Origin: Pedobacter sp. MC2016-24
GTDB lineage: Bacteria; Bacteroidota; Bacteroidia; Sphingobacteriales; Sphingobacteriaceae
Assembly: GCF_015223055.1 (NCBI RefSeq)
Contig: NZ_JADFBX010000013.1
Coordinates: 62,001 to 126,000, forward strand
Direction of reading: 5' to 3'
Length of the DNA stretch: 64,000 bases
A program made the translations under genes and the position numbers. This document shows, piece by piece, positions 1-8,741 of the stretch (positions are counted from its first letter, which is position 1; the number at the start of each line of letters is the position of its first letter). Below the pieces are notes generated by a model that saw nothing but the letters and a program-made list of their open reading frames with translations, did not search any database and was not told the origin of the DNA.

Positions 1-172
1 CTTCCCTGGTACCTTTAAAATTAGGCAATTCCAATATCCATTCTAACAATTCAGTGAAACGGATACGGTAAATTTTAGCTTCGTTAAACTCGTCGCCGAA
101 TTTCTCATACAACTCCTGAGCAATGTCTTCGTGGTCGTTCCAGTGTATAGGTAAGGCAAATTTATCCTGCAT
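1..172 (-). CDS. iscX: IscX-like Fe-S assembly protein, partial
   Basis: Small acidic protein of the ISC iron-sulphur cluster system; family members bind iron and the cysteine desulfurase IscS and modulate cluster assembly. Only the first 57 codons lie in the window and the gene runs off the left edge. The visible part has the family layout: W-N-D near residue 11, I-A-x-E-L-Y near 18-22, then R-F-T-E-L-L-E-W-I near 38-46. ATG at 172 is 27 bp downstream of the fdx stop, so it is probably cotranscribed with the ferredoxin. Pairing with an adrenodoxin-type ferredoxin is the usual isc context. Identification is by pattern only. Confidence 0.8.
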   Translation of the reverse strand, partial: MQDKFALPIHWNDHEDIAQELYEKFGDEFNEAKIYRIRFTELLEWILELPNFKGTRE

Positions 173-199
173 GTTATGTTATAGTTTATTGGTTTGTAA

Positions 200-532
200 T
201 TAATGACCTAAGAATTCTGACTGATCCGGAATGGTGACTTCAATATCTCCGTTGATCACCACACACTGGCAACCCAAACGTGAAGTAATTCTTGGACGCA
301 CCGCCCGGTCAATGAAATCTTCCTCTTTATCCGATATCTCCTGGATATTATCCATGCCTTTTTGTACATAAACATGGCAGGTACTGCAACCACATACACC
401 ACCGCAGTTGTGCTGCAGCTCTATTCCATTATCCAAACAAACGTCTAAAACCGACTCTCCACCTGCTATAGGCAGTTCTATCGATTCTTTACCTTGTTCT
501 TCAAAATTTATCTTTAATTTAAAAATACTCAT
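200..532 (-). CDS. fdx: 2Fe-2S ferredoxin, ISC/adrenodoxin type
   Basis: Small cytoplasmic electron carrier, about 110 residues, that probably supplies electrons for Fe-S cluster assembly. The cluster ligands are visible as C43-x5-C49-x2-C52 and a distal C88 in L-G-C-Q, the adrenodoxin-type pattern. Two further cysteines (C47, C90) are not expected ligands. The ATG at 532 is preferred over a TTG four codons upstream. It lies between iscX (27 bp downstream) and a DUF2520 gene (39 bp upstream) on the same strand, which suggests one transcript. A photosynthetic-type ferredoxin is unlikely because the cysteine spacing differs. Confidence 0.9.
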   Translation of the reverse strand: MSIFKLKINFEEQGKESIELPIAGGESVLDVCLDNGIELQHNCGGVCGCSTCHVYVQKGMDNIQEISDKEEDFIDRAVRPRITSRLGCQCVVINGDIEVTIPDQSEFLGH

Positions 533-571
533 AATTGTGTTCAAAAATAAGCACCAAAATTGGCAATTACA

Positions 572-1339
572 TTATGAATGCGTCTTTTTAATGCTTTTAC
601 TTAAAAATTTATATATTTCCTGTAAATCGGTACGATTTTCAAGTAGAGAAATGTGCCTTTTCATAGTTTCCTGATCGTCCCGCACTGCAGGACCGGTCTG
701 TACTTGGATTGTTAATGCGGCCTGCACCTTTTCTGCAGTTTGCATAATCAGGGGCCTGAGCATCTCAAAATCCATTTGATGCTCCGCCAGAATTTCCCCA
801 CCCAAATGGTACAAATGGTTCACAAAGTTACAGGCAAAAACCGCAGCCAAATGCAGGATTTTTCTCTGCCCGCCATCTATTTCGTAAACCAATGGGGACA
901 AGGTTTGCGCAAGGGATTTCAATACATCCAGATCATCAGCATCCTTTGCTTCCAGACATAAAGGTACATTGGCAAAATTCAGGTCCCTGGATTTAGAGAA
1001 AGTTTGCAAGGGATAAAACACCCCATAGTGTTGGATTCCGGCATCCGATAAGACAGACATGGGCGTAGCACCGGAAGTATGAACTACCATACCATTTACC
1101 CCAGATAATGCATGCGCCACAGTAGTGATCGCATCATCCTTCACTGCAATCAGGTAAAGGTCTGCCTCTCGGTTCAATGCGGCCAGATCAGCGATTGCCT
1201 GGGCGCTGGTTTCCTGTGCCAGTAAATCTGCATTTAAAAGATGAGCACTATATACCTGCACAATTCGGGCTCCGCTCGCTTTAAAAGCTTTCGCCAGATG
1301 TGTTGCCACATTTCCCGAACCGATGCATACAATATCCAT
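572..1339 (-). CDS. Rossmann-like DUF2520 domain protein
   Basis: A 255-residue protein with an N-terminal dinucleotide-binding Rossmann fold (G-S-G-N-V-A near residues 7-12, after a hydrophobic first strand) and a helical C-terminal half of the DUF2520 type. The layout resembles F420/NADP-dependent oxidoreductases and pyrroline-5-carboxylate reductase relatives, but the substrate is unknown. Its start codon overlaps the stop of the upstream ccmF by one base (TAATG), so the two are probably translationally coupled. The link to cytochrome c maturation is only positional. Confidence 0.8.
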   Translation of the reverse strand: MDIVCIGSGNVATHLAKAFKASGARIVQVYSAHLLNADLLAQETSAQAIADLAALNREADLYLIAVKDDAITTVAHALSGVNGMVVHTSGATPMSVLSDAGIQHYGVFYPLQTFSKSRDLNFANVPLCLEAKDADDLDVLKSLAQTLSPLVYEIDGGQRKILHLAAVFACNFVNHLYHLGGEILAEHQMDFEMLRPLIMQTAEKVQAALTIQVQTGPAVRDDQETMKRHISLLENRTDLQEIYKFLSKSIKKTHS

Positions 1340-3804
1340 TATACAGTTTTAACTTCTTTTTGTCTCCTGAATATAGAAATCAGGAATCCGATAACCATCA
1401 CAATCGTACCTACCCAATACAAATTGATATACGGGAATTCGATCGATTTAAATACCACCCATTCTTTTGCCTGTTGTGGCTTTTCATACACTTGCAACTC
1501 TACTTTCTGTTGTTCAGGCAGGATTTTGGTGAAACGGAACCTCAAGCCCAGTTCATCAACATTTCGCGCAAAGTCAAAGGTATTGTTGCCCTTAATCAGG
1601 AATATCGGTTCGGTTTTATACACTTTACCATTCAGATCAATCTCCAATGGCAAACCGACAGCCAGATCACCCGGAGCAAGAACCAGACTTTTCGCTTTTG
1701 GCTGATTGTTTAAACCTTTAATCGTTACAATTCCACTGCTGGTGTGCAAGGTATCCCCCGCTTTTACATTGACAATCCTTGGCGCCTTGTAGTTCTCTTC
1801 TTCCGCATGGCCTTCATGATCGTCGTGGGTATCTCTTTTATCCGGAGCACTGGTGATGTGGGTATAAATATCGTAGGTTAAGTAATGTTTGGTATCCGGA
1901 GAGGCAATTAAACCCATTTTTTCATTCACCTGCACATGCGGGTTGAGTTCAAAATCTTCCTTAATTTTTCCGGTTTTCTCATCAATCACTTTAAAGTTCA
2001 GCTTATAGAAAGTATTTGGGGCAATGGTTGTATCACTTACATAAGTTACCGTATAGCGCCCCATTTCCTTAGGCTCATTTCTATACAGTACGATGTTCTG
2101 TCCGGGTTTTTCTACCTTTTCAAAATCTTTAACCGGGATAAAATTACTTACGTTCAATGAAATCGGCTTATTGGTTGCCGCAGCCACCAAAGCACCCAGC
2201 AACAACAAGGCAAAGCCAATATGTGCTACTGCTGCACCCACCAGTTTACGTTTTCCAGCCAGTGCTTGTGATAAGATCCGCGCATTGGAAATGACTGCAA
2301 AAACACAACTGAAAGTGAGCAAAATATACATCAGGTTATGGTATACATCTGTAATGTAAACAAAGCCTGCTGTGATGACCACAGAGAAAACAATGGAAGC
2401 AATCAGACTGCTGTAAAATTTACGCATGTCTGTACGCTTATATTTTAAAAACTGCGAGAAACCGGAAATGATGGTGACCAGGATGGCAAAAGGTGCCTGC
2501 CATTGGTTGTAGTATTTAATGGCATCAATAGGTGGGGCAAACTTAGTTCCGAAAGCCTTGTTAAATACCGGTACCGATGTAGAGAAAATAACCTGGATAC
2601 AAGCTACCGTTACGACCAGGGCACCAATAAACATCCAGAATTCCCTGGAATAAGTTTCTTCATCTTTATTGGTGATCGGTAACTCTTTCCAACGCAATAC
2701 CAGCAATACCGCAGGTATACTCAGAAAGACTACATTATAGAGAATCAATTGCCAGAACATGCCCAGATCGGTAAACGAGTGGACTGAAGTTTCGCCCAAC
2801 ACACCACTTCTGGTTAAGAACGAAGCATAAAGCACCAATACAAAACTGATCAATACCAGGACGATGGCGGTAAAAAATGCATGGCCAGTATTTTTAAAGG
2901 CGATCATCACATGTAAACCGGCAACAAGGGTCAGCCAGGGAATGATTGAAGCATTCTCTACAGGATCCCATGCCCAGAAGCCTCCAAAATTCAACGCTTC
3001 ATACGCCCAGAATGAGCCCATGATGATACCTGTACCCAAGATCATGACTGCAAAAAGTGCCCATGGCATGGCTACCTTAACCCAGTCTTTGTATTTCTTT
3101 TGCCACAAACCGGCTACTGCGTAAGCAAAAGGAACCACCATACTTGCAAATCCCAAAAACAAGGTTGGCGGGTGAATCACCATCCAGTAGTTCTGCAATA
3201 GCGGATTTAATCCTTTACCGTCAGTAATAAATTTCAAATAGTTCTTATAATTTTCAGGATCAGCAAAAATGGGTACCGTTTCCTTTAAGTTCATGGCATC
3301 CCGCAACAGGATAAACGGAGAACTTCCGATACGTTCACCAAATATTTCTACGCCCAGCAACATCGAGGTTAAAAACACTTGCGAAAAAGCAATCACGGTC
3401 ATCACACCATTCTCCCAGCTCTTAGCTTTCCAGATCAGGATTCCGCCCAGTAAAGACTGCCAGAATGCCCAAAGCCAGAAACTCCCCTCCTGTCCTTCCC
3501 AAAAAGCGGATACGATATAATAGACCGGAAGTGCTTTGGAAGAATGAGAATAAACGTAATAATACTCGTTTCTATGATTTAAAATAAGGGCAAACAGTGT
3601 TACACCAATCCCAATTACACTTACCCAGTTGATGAAAAATGCAGCACGACCAATGCGGTTCCAGGACTGGTCTGCCAGGTCTTTGTTACGGGTGGCAAAA
3701 AAATAGGAAATGGTGGAAAGTAAAGAAGCGGCAAATGCTAAAACAATAAAGAACTGGCCGATTTTACCGGGTAGGAGGTTCTCTCCAATAAACTGTATAT
3801 CCAT
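1339..3804 (-). CDS. ccmF: CcmF/CcsA-type cytochrome c heme lyase subunit
   Basis: Large polytopic membrane protein of 821 residues for the last step of c-type cytochrome maturation, in which heme is attached to apocytochrome at the outer face of the inner membrane. Sequence signs are many membrane segments, the H-P-P-T-L-F-L-G-F motif near residue 211, and the WWD-type heme-handling motif G-G-F-W-A-W-D-P-V-E-N near 274-284. A His/Asp-rich stretch (D-D-H-E-G-H) lies in the large soluble loop before the last membrane segment. It starts 5 bp after the ccmE stop and its stop overlaps the DUF2520 start. Databases often name such Bacteroidota proteins CcsA; the length and HPP motif favour the CcmF branch. 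Confidence 0.9.
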   Translation of the reverse strand: MDIQFIGENLLPGKIGQFFIVLAFAASLLSTISYFFATRNKDLADQSWNRIGRAAFFINWVSVIGIGVTLFALILNHRNEYYYVYSHSSKALPVYYIVSAFWEGQEGSFWLWAFWQSLLGGILIWKAKSWENGVMTVIAFSQVFLTSMLLGVEIFGERIGSSPFILLRDAMNLKETVPIFADPENYKNYLKFITDGKGLNPLLQNYWMVIHPPTLFLGFASMVVPFAYAVAGLWQKKYKDWVKVAMPWALFAVMILGTGIIMGSFWAYEALNFGGFWAWDPVENASIIPWLTLVAGLHVMIAFKNTGHAFFTAIVLVLISFVLVLYASFLTRSGVLGETSVHSFTDLGMFWQLILYNVVFLSIPAVLLVLRWKELPITNKDEETYSREFWMFIGALVVTVACIQVIFSTSVPVFNKAFGTKFAPPIDAIKYYNQWQAPFAILVTIISGFSQFLKYKRTDMRKFYSSLIASIVFSVVITAGFVYITDVYHNLMYILLTFSCVFAVISNARILSQALAGKRKLVGAAVAHIGFALLLLGALVAAATNKPISLNVSNFIPVKDFEKVEKPGQNIVLYRNEPKEMGRYTVTYVSDTTIAPNTFYKLNFKVIDEKTGKIKEDFELNPHVQVNEKMGLIASPDTKHYLTYDIYTHITSAPDKRDTHDDHEGHAEEENYKAPRIVNVKAGDTLHTSSGIVTIKGLNNQPKAKSLVLAPGDLAVGLPLEIDLNGKVYKTEPIFLIKGNNTFDFARNVDELGLRFRFTKILPEQQKVELQVYEKPQQAKEWVVFKSIEFPYINLYWVGTIVMVIGFLISIFRRQKEVKTV

Positions 3805-3809
3805 TAAAA

Positions 3810-4220
3810 TTAATTGTATTTTTCTACTTTACCATCCTTTTTAACCTCTACCAGGTTATCATTATATTTAGATGGGCATTTCATTAATATTTTGGAAGCA
3901 TAAAAAGTATCATCCTGCATTTTACCGATCAACACCAGTTTTTCAGAGCGCTCAAAGTCCTGAGGTTTGGTACCAGCATAAATCACTTTGTTCACCCGGC
4001 CTTTTTCATCCTTCATAAAAAACTCAAAACGGTTGGCATCTTTTAATGCATCATAGTGCATGCCTTTCTGCTTTTCCCAGTAGCCCATAATGTGGAACTC
4101 ACGGTTATCTTTGGCAGCTTCACTAAAGGTAGAATAGGTATTTGTATCTGCGTTTAAGCTTACCAGAAAGCCCACACATAAAGCAATAGTTATTAAACCA
4201 ATAATTGCACTTTTTCTCAT
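3810..4220 (-). CDS. ccmE: Cytochrome c maturation heme chaperone CcmE, CxxxY type
   Basis: Periplasmic, membrane-anchored heme chaperone that takes heme from CcmC and passes it to CcmF. The protein has 136 residues with one N-terminal membrane anchor (about 5-22) and an OB-fold-like domain. The position where classical CcmE has the heme-binding HxxxY motif reads K-C-P-S-K-Y-N-D, with C115 and Y119, so this is a CxxxY variant. It sits just upstream of ccmF. A TAnnTTTG box at 4284-4291 is a plausible promoter for the ccmE-ccmF-DUF2520-fdx-iscX run. Confidence 0.9.
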   Translation of the reverse strand: MRKSAIIGLITIALCVGFLVSLNADTNTYSTFSEAAKDNREFHIMGYWEKQKGMHYDALKDANRFEFFMKDEKGRVNKVIYAGTKPQDFERSEKLVLIGKMQDDTFYASKILMKCPSKYNDNLVEVKKDGKVEKYN

Positions 4221-4283
4221 TTTTACGCTTTATTTTTGTCAATGGTCATGAGGGTATCCCGTACAGTTTTAAAAAGACCACCA

Positions 4284-4291
4284 CAAAGATA
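4284..4291 (-). promoter_or_regulatory. Possible -7 box upstream of ccmE
   Basis: Read on the minus strand the bases are TATCTTTG, matching the Bacteroidota -7 consensus TAnnTTTG. It would give a leader of roughly 57 bases before ccmE. No good -33 TTG is seen at the expected 17-23 bp, so the call rests on one element. Confidence 0.4.
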
Positions 4292-4414
4292 AAAATTATA
4301 AGTACCTAAAGTCTTTTAGCTCAATCCAAAATGGTATGATGACAGTTTATTGATAGTTCTCTGACAAAAACCAGATATTCAGGGGAGCGGAAGGAAAAAA
4401 CACGGATTCACAGC

Positions 4415-5083
4415 TCAGTTGAGGTACTGGCTTTTGATCAGTCCGGGCATTTCAGCCCTCAATTTAAGAACTTTGAGCCGGGAGACATTTCTAATGTAAG
4501 GGTCCCAGAGGTTATTGGGATAGAAATCCTGGTGTTTCATCTCTGCACCATACATGGTTTTAAAGGGAAGCAATTCTGTAGCCACCGGATTTGCATATTT
4601 TCTGGAAGCATCTATTTTTTTAACCAACCGGCTAATGGTTTCAAATTCCGCCTTAGTCCTGAAAAAGGCAATGGAACGATAATCGCTGCCAATGTCAGGC
4701 CCCTGACGGTCAACCTCGGTTGGATCATGCGAATTAAAAAAGGCTTCGCTGAGCTGTTCAAAACTAATCACCTCCGGATCATAGTATACCTGAACGGCTT
4801 CCGCATGACCTGTAACCTTACTCAAAACCTGTTCATAAGAAGGATTCACGGTGTTTCCACCAGCATAGCCACTGATTACTTTATGTACTCCTTTCAGTTC
4901 TATCATACATTCCTGCATGGCCCAGAAACAGCCGCCGGCATAGGTCGCAACAGCCTCTCCTCCTTTTGGTTCTGGAATCAAGGCAAAGCCGCTTTTACTG
5001 TCCAGTTGCTGTCCTTTATGCTGACAGGATGGCAACAAGCCGAACAGCACACAAACCAACACACCAATCAGAATCCCTTTCAT
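4415..5083 (-). CDS. msrA: Peptide methionine sulfoxide reductase MsrA, lipoprotein form
   Basis: Repairs oxidised proteins by reducing the S-form of methionine sulfoxide. The active site G-C-F-W is at residues 51-54 with catalytic C52, followed by A-M-Q-E-C. The chosen ATG at 5083 opens a typical lipoprotein signal with lipobox L-L-P-S-C20, so the enzyme is probably membrane-anchored outside the cytoplasm rather than cytosolic; an upstream in-frame TTG would bury this signal. It lies downstream of gdhA, separated by the gdhA terminator, and interrupts the ccm gene set. Protection of exported proteins during cytochrome assembly is an inference. Confidence 0.93.
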   Translation of the reverse strand: MKGILIGVLVCVLFGLLPSCQHKGQQLDSKSGFALIPEPKGGEAVATYAGGCFWAMQECMIELKGVHKVISGYAGGNTVNPSYEQVLSKVTGHAEAVQVYYDPEVISFEQLSEAFFNSHDPTEVDRQGPDIGSDYRSIAFFRTKAEFETISRLVKKIDASRKYANPVATELLPFKTMYGAEMKHQDFYPNNLWDPYIRNVSRLKVLKLRAEMPGLIKSQYLN

Positions 5084-5097
5084 GGTAACAAGATACC

Positions 5098-5136
5098 AAA
5101 AAAAAATCCGCAATGCCATGCGGCATTACGGATTTT
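5098..5136 (-). terminator. Rho-independent terminator of gdhA
   Basis: Arms at 5103-5117 and 5122-5136 pair over 15 bp with one G-U pair and a four-base loop. On the minus strand the hairpin is followed by a run of T (bases 5106 down to 5098). It begins 19 bp after the gdhA stop and lies just before msrA. Confidence 0.85.
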
Positions 5137-5154
5137 CTGAATTATTAAACCGAC

Positions 5155-6576
5155 TTAAGGCCAAACACCAAGGTTCATGTAAGACACGGCGATCTTATCA
5201 ATTGAACCCACAAAAGCTGCTGTTCTTAAAGTCTGAACACCTGGTTTTGTAATCAGGTTTTCCCTGATCTCATGGTAAGAATGAATCATGGTATCTTCCA
5301 GTCCGGAATTAACCAGTTCCATTTCTGATGCACCTTTTACAATCATCAAACGGTTTTCAGCAGGAATTTTCTTACCTGTCAAGTTCTCCAATGTGTTGAT
5401 CAGGTTGGCATTTGAGTTTTCAGCATAACGGTTTTCCATACGGCCAAACGCTACGTGTGAAAGGTTTTTCAACCATTCAAAATAAGATACGGTAACACCA
5501 CCGGCATTGCAATACATATCAGGGATGATGATACCACCCATTTCTGTAAAAATAACTTCAGCCTCTGGTGTACATGGACCGTTTGCGCCTTCAGCAATGA
5601 TCTTTGCCTTGATATTTCTGATGTTGGCTTCAGTAATCTGGTTTTCAAGTGCTGCAGGTACCAGGATGTCGCATGGTTGCTCCAAACCTTCCATCGAGTT
5701 TTTAAATTCTTTAGCACCAGGGAAACCTAAAATAGAGCCTGTATTTTTACGATGTGCAAATACTTCATCGATGTTTAAACCATTTTCATTGTAGATTGCT
5801 CCTTCAAATTCGCAAAGACCAACAATGGTAGCACCAAATTCTGCCAGGAATTTAGCCGAGTGGTAACCCACATTTCCTAAACCCTGAACAATAACCCGCT
5901 TATCACCTAAACCTGCTTTAAAGCCAAGTTTAGCCATATCTTCAGCTACGTTTACGCATTCTTTAATGGCATAAGCTACACCACGACCGGTAGCTTCTTT
6001 ACGACCACGGATACCGTGCAAAGCAATTGGCTTACCGGTTACACATCCCAATGCATCCAGTTGTCCGGGATTCATGGTGATGTAAGTATCCGCAATCCAG
6101 CTCATTTCACGTTCACCAGATCCATAATCAGGAGCCGGAACGTCAATACCAGGACCAATAAAATTCTTCTTAATCAACTCGGTAGTATAACGACGGGTGA
6201 TGGTTTCCAGTTCCGCAATCGTATAGTTCTTAGGATTGATGCAGATTCCACCTTTGGCACCGCCAAAAGGCACGTTTACAATTGCACATTTATACGTCAT
6301 CAAAGCCGCCAATGCCATAACCTCATCCTCATTAACCATCTCACTGTAACGGATCCCGCCTTTAGTCGGACTCATGTGGTGAGAGTGTTCTACGCGCCAT
6401 GCATCGATAACCTCAAATCCATTTCCTCTACGGATCGGGAATTGGAAACGGTAAACACTGTTACAAGCTTTAATCTGATTGAGCAAGCCCTCTGGATGGG
6501 AGGTGAATTGCGCGGCATTGTCAAAATTCTTACAAACATCTGCAAAAAATTTTGTCTCATTTGCTGTATTAGCCAT
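5155..6576 (-). CDS. gdhA: Glutamate dehydrogenase (Glu/Leu/Phe/Val family)
   Basis: Catalyses reversible NAD(P)-dependent oxidative deamination of glutamate to 2-oxoglutarate and ammonia, in the cytoplasm. The 473-residue protein has the catalytic lysine motif P-F-G-G-A-K-G-G-I in the N-terminal half and the nucleotide-binding G-L-G-N-V-G in the C-terminal half. ATG at 6576 is preferred to an upstream in-frame start 18 codons earlier because it begins the conserved region directly. It has its own terminator and lies between ccmD and msrA, splitting the ccm genes. The cofactor cannot be told by eye. An imperfect palindrome-like site at 6662-6674 lies about 90 bp upstream. Confidence 0.93.
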   Translation of the reverse strand: MANTANETKFFADVCKNFDNAAQFTSHPEGLLNQIKACNSVYRFQFPIRRGNGFEVIDAWRVEHSHHMSPTKGGIRYSEMVNEDEVMALAALMTYKCAIVNVPFGGAKGGICINPKNYTIAELETITRRYTTELIKKNFIGPGIDVPAPDYGSGEREMSWIADTYITMNPGQLDALGCVTGKPIALHGIRGRKEATGRGVAYAIKECVNVAEDMAKLGFKAGLGDKRVIVQGLGNVGYHSAKFLAEFGATIVGLCEFEGAIYNENGLNIDEVFAHRKNTGSILGFPGAKEFKNSMEGLEQPCDILVPAALENQITEANIRNIKAKIIAEGANGPCTPEAEVIFTEMGGIIIPDMYCNAGGVTVSYFEWLKNLSHVAFGRMENRYAENSNANLINTLENLTGKKIPAENRLMIVKGASEMELVNSGLEDTMIHSYHEIRENLITKPGVQTLRTAAFVGSIDKIAVSYMNLGVWP

Positions 6577-6724
6577 TATTTGTTTTTTATGAATTTGAAA
6601 TAAGTTCTCAGTTATAGTACAAAATTGCACTAAAAAAAGTGATTAATGCAAATAAAGAATAACTTAGTGTAAGTCCAACACCAGCCCCTCAAGGGGTCAA
6701 AAACAAGGGCTAAACGATTTAAAA

Positions 6725-6943
6725 TTAGTTTTTGGTCGCAGATTTACGTTCTAATTTTTTTAATCTTTTTTCTATAGAGAACAGAAAGAAAAGTAAGCCG
6801 AACAGAATTACAGCAGCGCAAACCAAAACAACTGTTATTTTCCCGGACTTATGCATGCTCTGTGTAACCGCAGATTCCTGTTCCTGGGCAAAGAGCTGCA
6901 CCGTCATCAATAACATGGAAAGGGTAATTAAAAATCGTTTCAT
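6725..6943 (-). CDS. ccmD: CcmD family small membrane protein
   Basis: A 72-residue protein with a cleavable-looking N-terminal signal (residues 1-19, ending L-F-A-Q), one membrane segment (about 36-57) and a basic tail (E-K-R-L-K-K-L-E-R-K). This matches the small CcmD-like proteins that sit next to ccmC in Bacteroidota; CcmD helps CcmC deliver heme-CcmE. It starts 2 bp after the ccmC stop. Small size and low information make the assignment depend on context. Confidence 0.75.
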   Translation of the reverse strand: MKRFLITLSMLLMTVQLFAQEQESAVTQSMHKSGKITVVLVCAAVILFGLLFFLFSIEKRLKKLERKSATKN

Positions 6944-6945
6944 AA

Positions 6946-7974
6946 CTAAAGGTTGTTGTTCTTTTCTAATAAACGTACTCTAAACAATAAGGTGTAAATC
7001 CAGCATCCCACCAGGATCCAGCCCAAACAGGCCGGATAAAAAACCAGTCGCATGTGACTGTCCAGATCATAAGAATTGAAGCCCGGGTTTCCGCCATTTC
7101 CAGGATGGAGTGAATCTGATAAACGCGGCAATACAAACAGCAGCACCACCATCATCGGAAAAGCAAAAATATTATAGATTGCAGAGATCTTGGCTCGCTT
7201 CTGTTCTTCATCAATGGCATTCCGGAGTACCAGGTAGGCGAAATACAACAGCAGTGAAATGGCAGCAAAATTTTGCTTCACATCAAAGCTCCAGGCTTGC
7301 CCCCAGGTAAACTTAGCCCATATGGCACCGGTAACAATGCCCAGAATTCCAAACACTACACCTACATTTACACTTTGAACGGCCTTCATGTCGTCAATTT
7401 CACTATTGGTGCTCAGGGTTTTCACACTATAAAACACCGATACCCCAAACAATACAATCATGGCAAACCACATCGGCACATGAAAAAACAAGTTCCGGAT
7501 CGTCTCGTACAGATTTTGCTTATAAGGGAAGCTGAAATGTTTCGGTTTATCCTGTTCAATGCTCAGTTCATCTTTACGCAATACCTGGTCGCGATTAACC
7601 ATTTCCTGATCAACAATAACAGCTTCACTCAGGCTCATCACCCCTTCATTGGCACTTGTACCAATTAAATGTAAAGTACTGTTGTGGAATGCTGCGGGCA
7701 GGTTAAACGTAACCTTAGCCAGCTGGTTATTCAATGGTTGTACAGCCACTGCCTTGAGCAATTGTGTTTCATCCTGAAGGTAAAATTCCAGACTTTTGGC
7801 ATCATCTGCAAAAAGGGTATTGTAACCATTCACGGTAACTTCCAGCGGTTGGTTGGGAATTAACTTGCCATAAGCAATATTTTCAATACCCGGACGTAAA
7901 GGAATTGCAATCCCTGCAATTGTAGCGTACACTACCAATAGTGCACCTAATATTTTCCACCAATTTTTATACAT
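6946..7974 (-). CDS. ccmC: CcmC/CcsA-type heme export and handling protein
   Basis: Inner membrane protein that presents heme to CcmE during cytochrome c maturation. The 342-residue protein has the WWD-type motif W-G-Q-A-W-S-F-D near residues 224-231 and the preceding F-F-H-V-P-M-W-F segment with a likely heme-ligand histidine near 164. It is longer than classical CcmC because about 120 residues, apparently soluble and beta-rich, lie between the first and second membrane segments. It is 3 bp from ccmB and 2 bp from ccmD, forming a tight ccmB-ccmC-ccmD run. Confidence 0.9.
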   Translation of the reverse strand: MYKNWWKILGALLVVYATIAGIAIPLRPGIENIAYGKLIPNQPLEVTVNGYNTLFADDAKSLEFYLQDETQLLKAVAVQPLNNQLAKVTFNLPAAFHNSTLHLIGTSANEGVMSLSEAVIVDQEMVNRDQVLRKDELSIEQDKPKHFSFPYKQNLYETIRNLFFHVPMWFAMIVLFGVSVFYSVKTLSTNSEIDDMKAVQSVNVGVVFGILGIVTGAIWAKFTWGQAWSFDVKQNFAAISLLLYFAYLVLRNAIDEEQKRAKISAIYNIFAFPMMVVLLFVLPRLSDSLHPGNGGNPGFNSYDLDSHMRLVFYPACLGWILVGCWIYTLLFRVRLLEKNNNL

Positions 7975-7977
7975 ATA

Positions 7978-8637
7978 TCAATCTCTCCAAAGATAAGGAA
8001 ATAACAAGAAAGAAACAGCGCCAGCCATTACATTCACAATAAGCAGGGTCGCAATTTCATCCAGACTTACACTTCTGTCTAAGCCATCAATGGCATTTTT
8101 TGCGAGTTTAATCAACACAATCAATACCGGGATCACCAGGGGAAAACTCAGCACAGCCATCAGCATCCCGCCATTTCCAGCTTTGGAAGCTATAGCCGAA
8201 ACCATGGTAAAAATGGTTGAAAAACTCAGGCTCCCCAATAATGCCGCTACAAAATACATGGGCAGATCACGTGGCACCAGTCCGAATACCAGGCTGTAAA
8301 ACAGCAAAGCAATACAAGTTAGCACCGTCATGAGCATCACATTGTATAAGGTTTTGGCAACAATCAGGGCCAGCGGACTCGCAATGGTATAAATATACAG
8401 CTGCCGCCCCTTACTCTCCTGCAAAAAACTCTTGGCTACCGCATTAATTGACGCAAAAAGCATGATGATCCAGAACAATGCGTTCCAGGTAATCTTATCA
8501 ATGCTCACAAAAGACAGGAAACAGACAAAAACAGTAGAAACCACGTAGAGTAAAACACCGTTTAATGCATATTTTGAGCGCCATTCCAACAACAGCTCCT
8601 TCTTAATTAAGAATTTAACCTGATTTAATAAATTCAT
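7978..8637 (-). CDS. ccmB: Heme exporter protein CcmB
   Basis: Membrane subunit of the CcmAB ABC transporter, which powers release of heme-loaded CcmE. The protein has 219 residues with six predicted membrane segments, the family's usual size and form. It starts the ccmB-ccmC-ccmD run. The ATPase subunit ccmA is not in this window, so it must be encoded elsewhere or be absent. The divergent DUF421 gene begins about 100 bp away. Confidence 0.87.
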   Translation of the reverse strand: MNLLNQVKFLIKKELLLEWRSKYALNGVLLYVVSTVFVCFLSFVSIDKITWNALFWIIMLFASINAVAKSFLQESKGRQLYIYTIASPLALIVAKTLYNVMLMTVLTCIALLFYSLVFGLVPRDLPMYFVAALLGSLSFSTIFTMVSAIASKAGNGGMLMAVLSFPLVIPVLIVLIKLAKNAIDGLDRSVSLDEIATLLIVNVMAGAVSFLLFPYLWRD

Positions 8638-8741
8638 CCAAGCGCAAAGATAATTTTAAATCACTTATTTTTATTTCAGGGAAGACATTTGTAAATTAAA
8701 TATCTATAATATTGTATTCCAATGATAAATTCGGTGAAACC

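Noticed and set aside
4532-5140. Long plus-strand reading frame opposite msrA
   Set aside because: It is antisense to a clear MsrA with GCFW active site and lipoprotein signal and has no family features; taken as a shadow frame.
6016-6603. Plus-strand frame of about 195 codons opposite gdhA
   Set aside because: It lies fully inside the well-supported glutamate dehydrogenase gene and its translation has no recognisable domain.
6680-6715. GC-rich hairpin after ccmD as a terminator
   Set aside because: The stem is short and no T-run follows on the minus strand.
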